A DNA stretch of 64,000 bases, from positions 1 through 64,000 of the forward strand of contig NZ_JADNQZ010000041.1 in NCBI RefSeq assembly GCF_015709515.1. Direction: 5' to 3'. The notes below the pieces were generated by a model that ran no database searches, was not told the DNA's origin, and saw only the letters and a list, made by a program, of their open reading frames with translations. This stretch comes from Methylocystis sp. H62 (GTDB lineage: Bacteria; Pseudomonadota; Alphaproteobacteria; Rhizobiales; Beijerinckiaceae). The position numbers and the translations under genes were made by a program. This document shows, in pieces, positions 27,447 through 36,041 of this stretch. Numbering within the stretch: the stretch's first letter is position 1; each line of letters begins with the position of its first letter.

Positions 27447-28307
27447 TCATCGTGTTCGTTGCGCGCGGCGCGACAGGCGCGCGACGCTCGGGCTCGTCGT
27501 CCGCGTCGCCTGGTTGACGCCGACGGGGTCGAAGGCCTCGTTGAAGACGCAGAGAACCTCCGCGCCTTGGCGAAGACGCAACTCACGTCCAACCGCATGG
27601 ACAACGACGAGTTCGCCGCGCACATCTTTTGGAACCAAGCTCTCGGTCCCGTCGGAGACGACGAGGTAGATCGCCGGAACTTCGCGGTTGCCTTCGAAAC
27701 GCAGCGTCGTTTCCTTGCCATCATCGTAGACGGCGTCGGGCTCCAGGCTCGGCGCGCCTTGCGCCGAATAGCTCCAGTTGCGCGGGGCAGTGGCGTTATG
27801 GAGCGAAAAGGTCTCATCGATGGCGCGCAACTCGGTGTCGCCGCGCCTTGCGACGCTCGCTTCGCGGCGCGCTTCGGCCTCGTCGCCGGGATAGGCGAAG
27901 CGGACCATGAAATAGCTGTCCGCGAGGGAAATCTCCGCGATCGACAGCTCGAATTGATAAGAGCGTTTGCGCCCGTCGCGGCGCGTCGTCACCACTTGCA
28001 GATTGGTTGGCGGGTGTTTTTCGCGGGGTTTGAGAAAGAGGATGTTGCCGGCGGGCGCGACTTCCCAGGAGACGGCGTCGCCGATCGCGACATGGGCGAT
28101 CTCTTCGTCTTCCGCGAACAGAATCTGAGTCGAGGCGCGGATCACGCCATTGATCTTGACGACATTGCTCGGATCATAGGCGACCATGCGCACGCGGGCG
28201 TCGCGCGAGCCGGCCGTCGGTTGCTGCAAGGCGGAAGCCGGTAGCGGCGTCAGCACAATGCCCGCGGCGAGCACGACGACGCTGGCTAAGAAGAGGCGGT
28301 TCATCAT
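27447..28307 (-). CDS. virB9: VirB9 outer-channel protein
   Basis: A 286-residue periplasmic protein of the outer-membrane core complex. A signal peptide (MMNRLFLASVVVLAAGIVLT, to ASA at about residue 25) is followed by an N-terminal beta domain (DPSNVVKINGVIRASTQILF, NILFLKPREKHPPTNLQVVT). The C-terminal domain contains NWSYSAQGAPSLEPDAVYDD, which binds VirB7. The first ATG (28305-28307) overlaps the virB8 stop in ATGA. Confidence 0.94.
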   Translation of the reverse strand: MMNRLFLASVVVLAAGIVLTPLPASALQQPTAGSRDARVRMVAYDPSNVVKINGVIRASTQILFAEDEEIAHVAIGDAVSWEVAPAGNILFLKPREKHPPTNLQVVTTRRDGRKRSYQFELSIAEISLADSYFMVRFAYPGDEAEARREASVARRGDTELRAIDETFSLHNATAPRNWSYSAQGAPSLEPDAVYDDGKETTLRFEGNREVPAIYLVVSDGTESLVPKDVRGELVVVHAVGRELRLRQGAEVLCVFNEAFDPVGVNQATRTTSPSVARLSRRAQRTR

Positions 28308-28978
28308 GGCGCGGTCTCCGGATCGGATCGGTATTCGGAGACGAGAAAACCGAGCGGATTGATCAGGCGATCGGAAGAAGAGATCGTCGCCTTCTTTTCG
28401 AAGGAAAAGGCGACCGTCGCGATCCAATGCGAAATCTTGGTCTCATCGCCGCGCCGGGTTTCGCGCAAGTAGCGCACAGAAGCGAGATTAGGGCCAAGCA
28501 GCGAGATCGCCTTAATGCGGATTTCCGCTACGCCGCTACGGCCATAGGCGACTTGCGGGCTGTCGGGATTGGAGCCCCGATAGAGCGAAGCAAAACGCGC
28601 CTGTTCGCTCTGCGTCGAGAGCAGCGAGATGGTTCGGAAACTCGTCGGCGCCTCGATGAAACTGTAGCCTTCCCGCGTCCGCACATATTGGCCTAAGAAA
28701 TATTTGACGATCGCCTCGTCATAGGTCTGCGGTTCGTCCTTGAGCCCGGAGACGACGTCGACGATTCCGGTCGCATTGTCGACGCGAATGACGAAAGGCT
28801 CGACGGTCTTGAGCGGCGTGAGAACCACGACCGCTCCGATCGAGACGAAGGCGAGGATCGAGGCCGCCGCCGCGACGCCCCAGGCGAGGCGCTTCGAGCG
28901 TTGCGCCGACAGCAGCAGATCCTGCTCCCAGAGCCGCGCGCGCTCGAAATAGGTTTTCAAATCGCCCGCCTCAACCAT
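28304..28978 (-). CDS. virB8: VirB8 inner-membrane assembly protein
   Basis: A 224-residue bitopic protein. The N-terminal cytoplasmic part (YFERARLWEQDLLLSAQRSK) precedes one membrane helix (residues about 33-56, AWGVAAAASILAFVSIGAVVVL). The periplasmic NTF2-like domain contains KTVEPFVIRVDNATGIVDVV and IEAPTSFRTISLLS. The ATG at 28976-28978 follows GGAGCCGATC and overlaps the stop of the virB7-like gene; an upstream start at 29035 would add 19 unlikely residues. Confidence 0.93.
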   Translation of the reverse strand: MVEAGDLKTYFERARLWEQDLLLSAQRSKRLAWGVAAAASILAFVSIGAVVVLTPLKTVEPFVIRVDNATGIVDVVSGLKDEPQTYDEAIVKYFLGQYVRTREGYSFIEAPTSFRTISLLSTQSEQARFASLYRGSNPDSPQVAYGRSGVAEIRIKAISLLGPNLASVRYLRETRRGDETKISHWIATVAFSFEKKATISSSDRLINPLGFLVSEYRSDPETAP

Positions 28979-29312
28979 GATCGGCTCCACCACAGCGCCG
29001 CGTCGAGGCGGCGACATCGAAGGCGGGGAGGGCAATCCCGCGCGCCACCGCTCGAGGGCGGGCGAGTTCGCCCTTGCGGATGAGCGGTTCGCCGCTCGAA
29101 GGCGGAAGAGGCGCCGCCGTTGGCGTCTCCATCAGCGGGGCCGCGATCGGCGCGCCTGAGATCGACTTGGCGCTCTCCCACTCCCAGAGCGAACGATTGA
29201 GCGGGCGTCGCGCGGAGCCGTCGCAGGACGGCGCGCCCGCGCCCGTCAGGCTGGCGCAGCCGCCGAGCGAGCTCGCCATGGCCAGCGTCAAAAATGTGAT
29301 CCGTAATTTCAT
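28971..29312 (-). CDS. VirB7/TrbH-like lipoprotein
   Basis: A 113-residue lipoprotein. The lipobox is LGGCAS with the modified cysteine at residue 19, after a hydrophobic signal (LRITFLTLAMASSLG). The remainder is proline-rich and disordered, with little sequence conservation. Its place between virB6 and virB8 and its 8-bp overlap with virB8 identify it as the VirB7 equivalent that anchors the outer-membrane ring. It is longer than most VirB7 proteins (40-60 residues). Confidence 0.75.
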   Translation of the reverse strand: MKLRITFLTLAMASSLGGCASLTGAGAPSCDGSARRPLNRSLWEWESAKSISGAPIAAPLMETPTAAPLPPSSGEPLIRKGELARPRAVARGIALPAFDVAASTRRCGGADHG

Positions 29313-29347
29313 TCCGTCTCCGAGATCTTCGAGATGATCGAATTCTG

Positions 29348-30331
29348 CTATTCCGCAGGAACATGGCGGATGCCGCCGCCTGCGCGCCGTCCGCGCAGCG
29401 CCCGGAGCGTTCGCGCCGTGGCTATGCTCGCTCCGGCGTAGGCGCCGATCGTGGCCGCCGCCGTGGCGGTTGTTGCGTAAGCAGCCATCCAGCGGTTGAG
29501 CATATGGGCGGCGAGCGAGGCCCCGCCGCCAGCGAGCGCCCCGGCGATCTCCGGCAACTGCAAGGCGATATAGGCGGCAAGCCCCAAGACCGCGCTGATC
29601 GCCACCGCGCCGACGATCAACTGGCCGCCGGTCGTGGCGTTGGCGCCGTATTTGTCGACAAAATGCCCGACGGTCGTCAGCATCAGCCCGATCAGCGCGA
29701 CGACGAGCACATGCAGGATCACAAAATTGGCGAGTTGGCGCGTCCAGGCTTCGCCGAAGGTCCGCGTCGCCTCGAACAGCATGAGGGCGATGAAAATCGG
29801 GCCGAGCGCCAGCACGAGGGCGAGGCCAACCTTGGCATAGAGCATGATCGCGAATTGCAGGAAGCCGCTGACGGCAGTGAAGACCAGTAGGATAGCGGCG
29901 ACGAGCGCCGGCACGATATCGGTCAAACCGGCCTGATCGTATATTTTTTGGGCGACTGAAATTCCTTTCGTCAACAGTTGGTCGAAGGGCTGACCAGACT
30001 TCATGTCGAGGCCGCCGCCGGCGATGGCTCCGCTGATTTCCCTGGGAAGCGAATCGAAAAACAGGGCCGTGACATATTGCTGATAGGATGCGGCGTTAGT
30101 CGCGAGCAGGATGACGGTCACGATCCGAATCGCCCGCCAGGCGAAGTCGAGGATCGGCTCCTGGATCGCGCCGCGCATGACCGCGATTCCGTAGATCACG
30201 ATATAGAGCATCACCGCCACCCGCAGCGGCGCGTCGACATAGGATGTGAGGTTCTGGACGGAGTTCGACACGAATTGCGTGATCGGCTGTTCGAACTCTT
30301 TCAGAAATTCGTCAAAAACGGCGATGGCCAT
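29348..30331 (-). CDS. virB6: VirB6/TrbL polytopic channel protein
   Basis: A 327-residue inner-membrane protein with six or so membrane helices (for example AVMLYIVIYGIAVMRGA, IVPALVAAILLVFTAV, LALVLALGPIFIALMLF and LVVALIGLMLTTVGHFV). It has the large central periplasmic loop (residues about 95-130) typical of VirB6. Two bp separate its stop side from the eexN gene upstream. It forms part of the inner-membrane translocation path. Confidence 0.93.
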   Translation of the reverse strand: MAIAVFDEFLKEFEQPITQFVSNSVQNLTSYVDAPLRVAVMLYIVIYGIAVMRGAIQEPILDFAWRAIRIVTVILLATNAASYQQYVTALFFDSLPREISGAIAGGGLDMKSGQPFDQLLTKGISVAQKIYDQAGLTDIVPALVAAILLVFTAVSGFLQFAIMLYAKVGLALVLALGPIFIALMLFEATRTFGEAWTRQLANFVILHVLVVALIGLMLTTVGHFVDKYGANATTGGQLIVGAVAISAVLGLAAYIALQLPEIAGALAGGGASLAAHMLNRWMAAYATTATAAATIGAYAGASIATARTLRALRGRRAGGGIRHVPAE

Positions 30332-30333
30332 GA

Positions 30334-30615
30334 TCAGTGACCTTCACGCGAGCGACGCAGGGCTTCTTCGCGCCCCCAAACAAAAATCTGCTTTTGCGCT
30401 TGATCCGCGTTTGTGCACTCGGCCGTGTCTCGCAGCGCTCCCGGATTGGCTTTGCACCGCCGTTTGGTTGCGTCATGCTCGGTCTCGTGCTCGAGATACC
30501 AGGCAACGTCGTGGACCTCGGGCGCCGTCTTCGACGCGGTGTCAGACGACCTGGGTCCCTTGTCGCATCCTGCGAGGCACATTGTGATCAATAGTGTCGA
30601 GATGAGTGTCTTCAT
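30334..30615 (-). CDS. EexN/TrbK-type entry-exclusion lipoprotein
   Basis: A 93-residue lipoprotein with lipobox LAGCDK (cysteine 17). The family signature follows: VAWYLEHETEHDATKRRCKANPG and DTAECTNADQAQKQIFVWG. These proteins sit in the envelope of plasmid-bearing cells and block entry of the same plasmid from another donor. It lies between virB5 and virB6, overlapping virB5 in ATGA, a normal place for it. Confidence 0.87.
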   Translation of the reverse strand: MKTLISTLLITMCLAGCDKGPRSSDTASKTAPEVHDVAWYLEHETEHDATKRRCKANPGALRDTAECTNADQAQKQIFVWGREEALRRSREGH

Positions 30616-31322
30616 TGGAGGGCGGCCTTCATTTCATCGACCGTTTGCCGCCGCCGTTCGCGCTCGCGCTCGACGTCCATGTCGGCTTGCGCGCGCTGGA
30701 TCATGGCGAGGCCTTGCAGACGCACGACGTCGTTTTGTAGCAGCGCCTGTTCGGCCTGCAGGCGAGCGGAGAGATCGAGCACTTCCTTGGCGTCCTTCGA
30801 GGCGCTGATTTGGCGGCGCAATTCCTCGAGCTGGTCGACGCGACGGGAGGCCGTGTCGTAGACGGCCTGTCCGAGCGAATGTTTCGCGCCCGTCTGGCGG
30901 GCGATGCGATCGAGTTCGGAGGCATAGAACGAGTTACCGGGGTTCTCGCTATAGACGCGGTTCTGCGAGAGATAGGCGTCGATCGAAGAGGCGAAGCTGC
31001 CCGAGCCAGATCCCTTGATCAGGCCCTCGATCTGCGAGAATTCCCCCGGCAGATATTTGCGAAATTCCGACGAGTTCAAAAGGCTCGCGACGTCGTTGGC
31101 GTTCGTCAGCTTGTTGAAGGAATCATAGAGCTGCTTCGCCTGCGCGAGCTGGTCCTGCGCGACTTTCAACTGCGAAGTGAGCGTCTCGACCTGTTTCTTC
31201 ATTTCGATCAACTGGTCGAACTGGCGGGCGAAGACGCTCGGATCGAAGACGACCTGGGCCGACGCCGGGAAGGGCAGGGCGACTATGATCGCGAGAGGGA
31301 TGGTCACTTTGCGCGGGTTCAT
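30612..31322 (-). CDS. virB5: VirB5/TrbJ minor pilus protein
   Basis: A 236-residue periplasmic protein with a signal peptide (MNPRKVTIPLAIIVALPFPA, cleaved after ASA near residue 22) and a long helical coiled-coil body (FARQFDQLIEMKKQVETLTS, LAQAKQLYDSFNKLTNAND). It caps the conjugative pilus and contacts recipients. The ATG at 31320-31322 overlaps the virB4 stop in ATGA; upstream codons to 31361 belong to the virB4 end. Confidence 0.92.
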   Translation of the reverse strand: MNPRKVTIPLAIIVALPFPASAQVVFDPSVFARQFDQLIEMKKQVETLTSQLKVAQDQLAQAKQLYDSFNKLTNANDVASLLNSSEFRKYLPGEFSQIEGLIKGSGSGSFASSIDAYLSQNRVYSENPGNSFYASELDRIARQTGAKHSLGQAVYDTASRRVDQLEELRRQISASKDAKEVLDLSARLQAEQALLQNDVVRLQGLAMIQRAQADMDVERERERRRQTVDEMKAALQ

Positions 31323-33691
31323 GCCAGACCCTTTCGGCGTTGATGGAACAGAGGGAGCCATTTCGCCGGATCGTCGCCGACCTCGGCGCGCAGGCGATTG
31401 AGAAGTTCGACGGTCGCGGTGCGCCCGGAAAGGACGGCGAGCGCGTCGTCCATGCCTTTGAGGTCGAGTTCGGCGACCACGGCGTCATGGCCCTGCTTCA
31501 AGAGGAACCGGCGGCTTTCGGTCGAAAGCTCCTCGCGGATCAGCCGGAATTCCGTCTTGGAGAGGTGGAAGCCATCGACATAATCGCGCGCCTGGCCGCG
31601 CGCGTTCGGAAAGAAGATTTGGGTCGGGCATTGCTCGACGATTGTATGGGCAATCGGGGAGGCCAGAGCGTCGCGCGGCGACTGGGTGCCAAACACCATG
31701 ACGCCGTTCTTCTTGCGGATGGTCTTCAGCCCGTCATTGGCGAGATCGCGAAAGGCCTCGTCGCCGAGCGCCTTCCAGAATTCGTCGATGGCGATGACGA
31801 TGCGGCGGCCGTCGATCAATTCCTCGACGTGCCGGAACAGCACCATCATTATGGGCGTGCGGATAATCGGATCATCGAGCACCTCGGTCATGTCGAAGCC
31901 GAAGGCGTGAGAATCGATGCTGATGATGTCCTCGTCAGCATCGAGAACCCATCCCAAGGCGCCGCCCTTGCACCAGCGCTCCAGCCGCGCGCCGATTCCC
32001 TCCGTATCGCGCTGACCGAGGAACACCCGCAACGCCGAAAAGGAGCGCTCTGTACGCGGCATGTCGCGCAGCGCCAAGAGGCCGTTGTCGATCCTCTGCT
32101 CGTCGGCGACGGACAGCGGCCGGCCTTCGACGCTGACGAGTTTGCGCACTAGCGCGCCGAGAAACGTCAGATTCGCCGGCGTCAGGTCGAAACACTTCAA
32201 GGGCGCGCAACCGGTCGGCGCACCGCTCTTCAACGTCAGATACGCGCCGCCGATCGCCCGGATGAAGAGTTCGGCGCCGCGATCCTTGTCGAAGAGCACG
32301 AGCTGGCAGTCGAGTTTCTCGGCCTGCGCCAGGGCGAAGGTCAGGAATGCGGTCTTGCCCGAGCCCGAGGGACCACAGATGAAGGTGTTGCCGAGATCGC
32401 CGACATGGAACGAGAAATGAAATGGCGAACCCGATGCGGTCTTCAGCACGGCGACGGCCGGTCCCCAATGATTGCCTTCGGCCTTGCCGGAGGGATAGGC
32501 GTGAAAGGGCGAGAACGCCGCATAATTGCGCGAGGTAATCGCCCCGGCGCGCGCCCGATATTTGAACAGTCCCGGCAATTGCGCCCAGAAAGCCGCCTCA
32601 AGCCCCAGATCCTCGCGCACGACGGCGGCGCCGGCGTCGGCGAGAATCCGGCGAGCGAGGCTCATCTTGTCGAGCAGGGCTCTCGGCGCATCGGCGAGGA
32701 CGAGGAGCGACAGGTGATGTTCGCCCATCACGAAGCGGTTCGATTCGAGATCGTCGAGCGCCGCGTCGAGGTCGCCAATTTGCGAAGCCGCCGGATCGTT
32801 GGCCGAAAGAAGCTGGTTTTGCTTGCGCGTCATGACGGTCTTCGCCCCCGATTTGTCGAGGAAAGCGAAGCTCTGCGCGAGCACGAGCTCGAAGGGGGCG
32901 GCGAGGAGACCGTCGAGGAGGCCGGGCTTGGTCGTCGCCGGATAATCCTTGAAGGCCAACATGCCGGCAAAACGTGAACCGCCGGGGCCGCGGATTTCGA
33001 TCGTCTCGCGGCCGAAGATCAGGCGATTCGCGTAGAGCGCCGGCCCGATCGGCCCCTGAACCAGCGGGAAGGGAAAACTTTCACAGGCGACGAGCTCCTG
33101 CAGGAAGGAGCCCGTTTCCGAAAAGACAACGCCATGCCGCTCCACGAGGCCGAGACGGCGCGGCCGATAGCGATCGAGCGCAGCCATCAGATCGCGCGTC
33201 ACATCGTCGAGCTTCTTCAGCCCGTGAGAATCGACCTCGGCCCCGGCGCGCTGGGCGCGTCCAAGACGCGAAAAGAACAGCGAAGCGCGCTCGGCGGGGT
33301 CGCGTCCCGGATGCCAGACGAGGGTGAGGTAAAGGTCGTTTCTGTAGAGCGTCTCGGAAACGAGACGCGCCCGATAGGCCTCGTCGAGTTCACGCGCGAA
33401 ATCCGAGCGAAAGGCGCCGTCCGGATAATCGACGGCCCGACGGCGGATGACATGCGTCCACAGCGCCAGCCGTTCGTCGGCGATGTTGCGAAGCGTCAGA
33501 TTGAGCTTGGCGTGCAGATCGTTGAGATCGGTCGCATCGGCGGTCTCGAAGGAGACGCCAGAAAGACGTATCGTGGTGATCAGCGCGCGCGTCGACAGCG
33601 AGATCACATGCTCGGTGACATGGCGCAGATAGGGGAGGTGGACGCCAGATTCCACTTCCCGCGCCTTGACGCGCATTGCGACGCTAGCCAT
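31319..33691 (-). CDS. virB4: VirB4 secretion ATPase
   Basis: A 790-residue CagE/TrbE/VirB4 ATPase energising pilus assembly and transport. The N-terminal half carries the family region HLPYLRHVTEHVISLSTRAL. Walker A CGPSGSGKTAF is near residue 440, and Walker B IVIAIDEFWKAL near residue 630 is followed by TQSPRDALAS. The ATG at 33689-33691 overlaps the virB3 stop by 8 bp. The open frame extends upstream to 33901 but those codons are a shadow of virB3. Confidence 0.95.
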   Translation of the reverse strand: MASVAMRVKAREVESGVHLPYLRHVTEHVISLSTRALITTIRLSGVSFETADATDLNDLHAKLNLTLRNIADERLALWTHVIRRRAVDYPDGAFRSDFARELDEAYRARLVSETLYRNDLYLTLVWHPGRDPAERASLFFSRLGRAQRAGAEVDSHGLKKLDDVTRDLMAALDRYRPRRLGLVERHGVVFSETGSFLQELVACESFPFPLVQGPIGPALYANRLIFGRETIEIRGPGGSRFAGMLAFKDYPATTKPGLLDGLLAAPFELVLAQSFAFLDKSGAKTVMTRKQNQLLSANDPAASQIGDLDAALDDLESNRFVMGEHHLSLLVLADAPRALLDKMSLARRILADAGAAVVREDLGLEAAFWAQLPGLFKYRARAGAITSRNYAAFSPFHAYPSGKAEGNHWGPAVAVLKTASGSPFHFSFHVGDLGNTFICGPSGSGKTAFLTFALAQAEKLDCQLVLFDKDRGAELFIRAIGGAYLTLKSGAPTGCAPLKCFDLTPANLTFLGALVRKLVSVEGRPLSVADEQRIDNGLLALRDMPRTERSFSALRVFLGQRDTEGIGARLERWCKGGALGWVLDADEDIISIDSHAFGFDMTEVLDDPIIRTPIMMVLFRHVEELIDGRRIVIAIDEFWKALGDEAFRDLANDGLKTIRKKNGVMVFGTQSPRDALASPIAHTIVEQCPTQIFFPNARGQARDYVDGFHLSKTEFRLIREELSTESRRFLLKQGHDAVVAELDLKGMDDALAVLSGRTATVELLNRLRAEVGDDPAKWLPLFHQRRKGLA

Positions 33692-34031
33692 GGACGAGCT
33701 CCTCGGCGCTGAAGCGGCGAACGAGCCGCAGCGGCGTGCAGGACGAGCCGCCCCATAAGCGCGCGTTGCGGTGACGGCCGCGCGTCTCGATCCAAGCGAA
33801 CAGGATGCGGAACTGATTGGCGTCGCGCCGGCAGATGAGCCGGCAAGCGAAATGGATGGGCAAGGCGACGAGGCCGTAGAGCAGGCTGCCTGCCAGCACA
33901 AACAGGATCGACGAGAAAATGACGTTGAGGCCCATGGCCTCCATCGTCACGCCGAGAATCATCGCCGGACGCGTGCAGGCCAAAAACAGAGTGTCCTCGA
34001 CGAGGCGTTCGTCGCTCATGGGCGCGCTCAT
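33684..34031 (-). CDS. virB3: VirB3/TrbD inner-membrane protein
   Basis: A 115-residue protein. The conserved N-terminus DTLFLACTRPAMILGVTMEA is followed by two membrane helices (residues about 35-65, VIFSSILFVLAGSLLYGLVALPIHFACRL in parts) and a basic tail. VirB3 works with VirB4 and the pilin. It overlaps virB2 in ATGA at the start and virB4 at the end. A second in-frame ATG at 34019 is also possible. Confidence 0.92.
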   Translation of the reverse strand: MSAPMSDERLVEDTLFLACTRPAMILGVTMEAMGLNVIFSSILFVLAGSLLYGLVALPIHFACRLICRRDANQFRILFAWIETRGRHRNARLWGGSSCTPLRLVRRFSAEELVHG

Positions 34032-34321
34032 CTGCCGGTGAGCGTGGAGACGATTTCGGCGGCGCCGAACAGGATGGCGACGCCGAGAATGACGTAGCCG
34101 GCGCGCCTCAAGTCGAGATAGCCGAACATCCACGACATGCCGGTGATGATGATGGCGAGCGTCGCGAGCAGCTTCGCCACGTTGCCGGTGAGCGCGTCGA
34201 CGATATTCTGGAGAACCTTTTCGACATTGGCGCTTTGCGCCGCGGCGGGCTCGTTGAGGGCGAGCGTCATGACGGCGCTGGCGAGCAGGAGGAAGGAGAG
34301 ACGGCGAGGCAGTGATTGCAT
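34028..34321 (-). CDS. virB2: VirB2/TrbC major pilin
   Basis: A 97-residue pilin precursor. A long signal sequence (LSFLLLASAVMTLALNEPAAAQ, cleaved near residue 29) is followed by two hydrophobic helices (LLATLAIIITGMSWMFGYL and GYVILGVAILFGAAEIVSTL). Length and pattern are typical. It is separated from the virB1-like gene by 53 bp. Confidence 0.92.
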   Translation of the reverse strand: MQSLPRRLSFLLLASAVMTLALNEPAAAQSANVEKVLQNIVDALTGNVAKLLATLAIIITGMSWMFGYLDLRRAGYVILGVAILFGAAEIVSTLTGR

Positions 34322-34374
34322 GACGGATCGAGGGCTCCATGTGAACGAGAGATGGTGAGTGATTGGCGGTGCGG

Positions 34375-34902
34375 TTAGCGTGGGGAAGGCGAGGGCGCCT
34401 CATAGACAAGGAGCGAACGTCCGGATGCACTGCCGAACACGTCCCATGGCTTCTTGGGCGGCGGCTCTGGCTCCGCGACAATGCGTTCCTCGCGATGCTC
34501 GACCTCATCGTCGGTCGGGAGCCTCGCGCGCGCCACGCCCAGGATGCGCGCTGTTTTCGGTCCCGCGAAATGCTTAGGGTCGTCACTGAGAATCTGCACG
34601 GTCGCGCGCAGCGCCGCACAAGGCTCGAAGGCTTCCGCCACACCGATCCCAGCTTTGTCGAGATCGCCGAACGTTAGACCCACGAGACCAAGCTGCGCGT
34701 CTTGTCTGGCGATCTTTGCTTGTATCGCTAATTCGATCGCTTCCGGCTTCGAGGTCGCCAATATTTTGATTGGCTTGCGGCCATCGATCGTCAGCGAAAG
34801 CGGCTCAATGCCACTCGCCGCCCGCACGATTTCGATCAACGGCCGCGCATCGACGGGCGGAGTGCAGCGTTCGGCGAGCGCCATGAAGGCTGAAGGATCC
34901 AT
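34375..34902 (-). CDS. VirB1-like protein lacking the catalytic glutamate
   Basis: A 175-residue protein at the virB1 position. Its pattern follows VirB1-type lytic transglycosylases: ALAERCTPPVDARPLIEIVR, then SGIEPLSL, a KPEAIELAIQ helix, LGLVGLTFGDL and FEPCAALRATVQIL. In active enzymes the second block reads R-x-E-S-G. Here it is RAASG, so the catalytic Glu is Ala29, and the usual LGLMQIN-type block is also altered. The N-terminus also lacks a signal peptide. It is probably a pseudoenzyme with a structural role. Start chosen at 34902, preceded by GGAG at 8 bp. A proline-rich tail follows residue 140. Confidence 0.7.
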   Translation of the reverse strand: MDPSAFMALAERCTPPVDARPLIEIVRAASGIEPLSLTIDGRKPIKILATSKPEAIELAIQAKIARQDAQLGLVGLTFGDLDKAGIGVAEAFEPCAALRATVQILSDDPKHFAGPKTARILGVARARLPTDDEVEHREERIVAEPEPPPKKPWDVFGSASGRSLLVYEAPSPSPR

Positions 34903-34922
34903 TCGATTGGCTCCGCGGGCGG

Positions 34923-35048
34923 TCAGACGGCGACGCGCAGGGGGCGCGCGGCGGCGGCGCAGTGCTGCGTGTCGACGCAAAAGCTCCTTTGAGAAATGAG
35001 ACCGTTGTTGGCGTGCAAGCGTCCGCGGCTGAGTGCGATGATCTGCAT
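34923..35048 (-). CDS. Possible 41-residue leader ORF of the transfer operon
   Basis: A short frame starting at 35048 with GGAAGG 9 bp upstream and ending 20 bp before the virB1-like gene. It encodes MQIIALSRGRLHANNGLISQ, then a cysteine-containing basic tail. It lies downstream of the lux box and would be the first frame in the transcript. It could be a small regulatory peptide or a chance frame; no family recognised. Confidence 0.3.
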   Translation of the reverse strand: MQIIALSRGRLHANNGLISQRSFCVDTQHCAAAARPLRVAV

Positions 35049-35114
35049 GAGACTGAGCCTTCCGAATCGGCGGTGAATTCGCAGCGGAACAAACCAAAAG
35101 CGTGGGCGCGCCGA

Positions 35115-35134
35115 ACCTGCGAGATTTCGCAGGG
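35115..35134. promoter_or_regulatory. lux box between the transfer operon and the LuxR-type gene
   Basis: The 20-mer ACCTGCGAGATTTCGCAGGG has the lux-box form ACCTG-N10-CAGG, with 7-bp inner arms (CCTGCGA/TCGCAGG). It lies 155 bp upstream of luxR and 213 bp upstream of the virB1-like gene, in the divergent region, so a LuxR-type protein bound here could activate either or both. This is the arrangement expected if conjugation is switched on by acyl-homoserine lactones. Confidence 0.75.
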
Positions 35135-35288
35135 GTTGTTTGCGCAAAGGCGTTCACAAAATCGCCGCATCCTGCTCACACACACCGTTTGCAAATTGGC
35201 GGCGGCGTTCATTCGAGCACATGCAACGTGAGGCCATTGCATAAAGCAGGAGCAGGCGGGCGCCGGGGCAAGGCGAAAGGGTTAAAAA

Positions 35289-36014
35289 ATGCGGCAGCTA
35301 GAAAATGTGTTTCAGGAATTTGTCGACGCCGTGCATACGGCAGCAGATCCATTGGCTTTCCGCGCGCTCGGTGAGCGGGCGACTCAAAGATTGGGTTTTC
35401 GCTCGTTCGCTTATCTCGGATTCTCTGACGAGGCTCATACTCTGATCTCGACCTATTCGAAGGAATGGACGACGCACTACTTGAACGAACGCTATCAGCA
35501 GATTGATCCGGTGATCATTCGAGCACGGCGCGACCGCGATCTGTTCCACTGGAACGGAGCCCGGGCATCGAAGGGGCGGGGAAACCCTTGCAAACGCTTT
35601 TTCGGCGAAGCAGCTGAGTTTGGCATAGAAAAAGGCGTCACCATTCCGATCCGGGCCGGTTTCGACCGCTTTGCACTTTTCACCTTCGCTGCTGATAAGG
35701 GCGGTCCGGATGTTTTCGAGAAGGTCGCGGAAGCGCAGGAAATCATGCAGCTCATGGCCATGTATTTCCACTCCCATGTCGAAGCCGCGCTGAAACCATC
35801 GACCGTTTTCAAGCGATCGTCACCGCTGAGCCAGCGCGAAGCGGAGTGTCTCGCCTGGACCTCGCGTGGGCGCGCCATGGATCAGATCGGCCAGATCCTC
35901 GATATCAAAACGCGCACGGTCGCCTATCATCTCGACAATGCGCGCAACAAGCTCCATGCAGAGAATGTGGCGCACGCGGTGGCGCTGGCCTTGAGGCGAG
36001 GGATGATTCCCTGA
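35289..36014 (+). CDS. LuxR-type quorum-sensing regulator (solo)
   Basis: A 241-residue transcription factor. The N-terminal autoinducer-binding domain keeps the ligand-contact residues of TraR/LuxR: W60, Y64, D73, P74 and W88 (in KEWTTHYLNERYQQIDPVI and LFHW). The C-terminal helix-turn-helix (LSQREAECLAWTSRGRAMDQ, ILDIKTRTVAYHLDNARNKL) is intact. No luxI-type synthase is in the window, so it would listen to signals made elsewhere in the cell or by neighbours. It is divergent from the transfer operon with a lux box between, suggesting control of conjugation. Confidence 0.9.
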   Translation: MRQLENVFQEFVDAVHTAADPLAFRALGERATQRLGFRSFAYLGFSDEAHTLISTYSKEWTTHYLNERYQQIDPVIIRARRDRDLFHWNGARASKGRGNPCKRFFGEAAEFGIEKGVTIPIRAGFDRFALFTFAADKGGPDVFEKVAEAQEIMQLMAMYFHSHVEAALKPSTVFKRSSPLSQREAECLAWTSRGRAMDQIGQILDIKTRTVAYHLDNARNKLHAENVAHAVALALRRGMIP

Positions 36015-36041
36015 CGGCGGAGCGAAGCCGGCGTCGGGCTT

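Noticed and set aside
33692..33901. Longer N-terminus for VirB4
   Set aside because: These codons are a shadow of virB3; the ATG at 33691 overlaps the virB3 stop, as in the other junctions of the operon.
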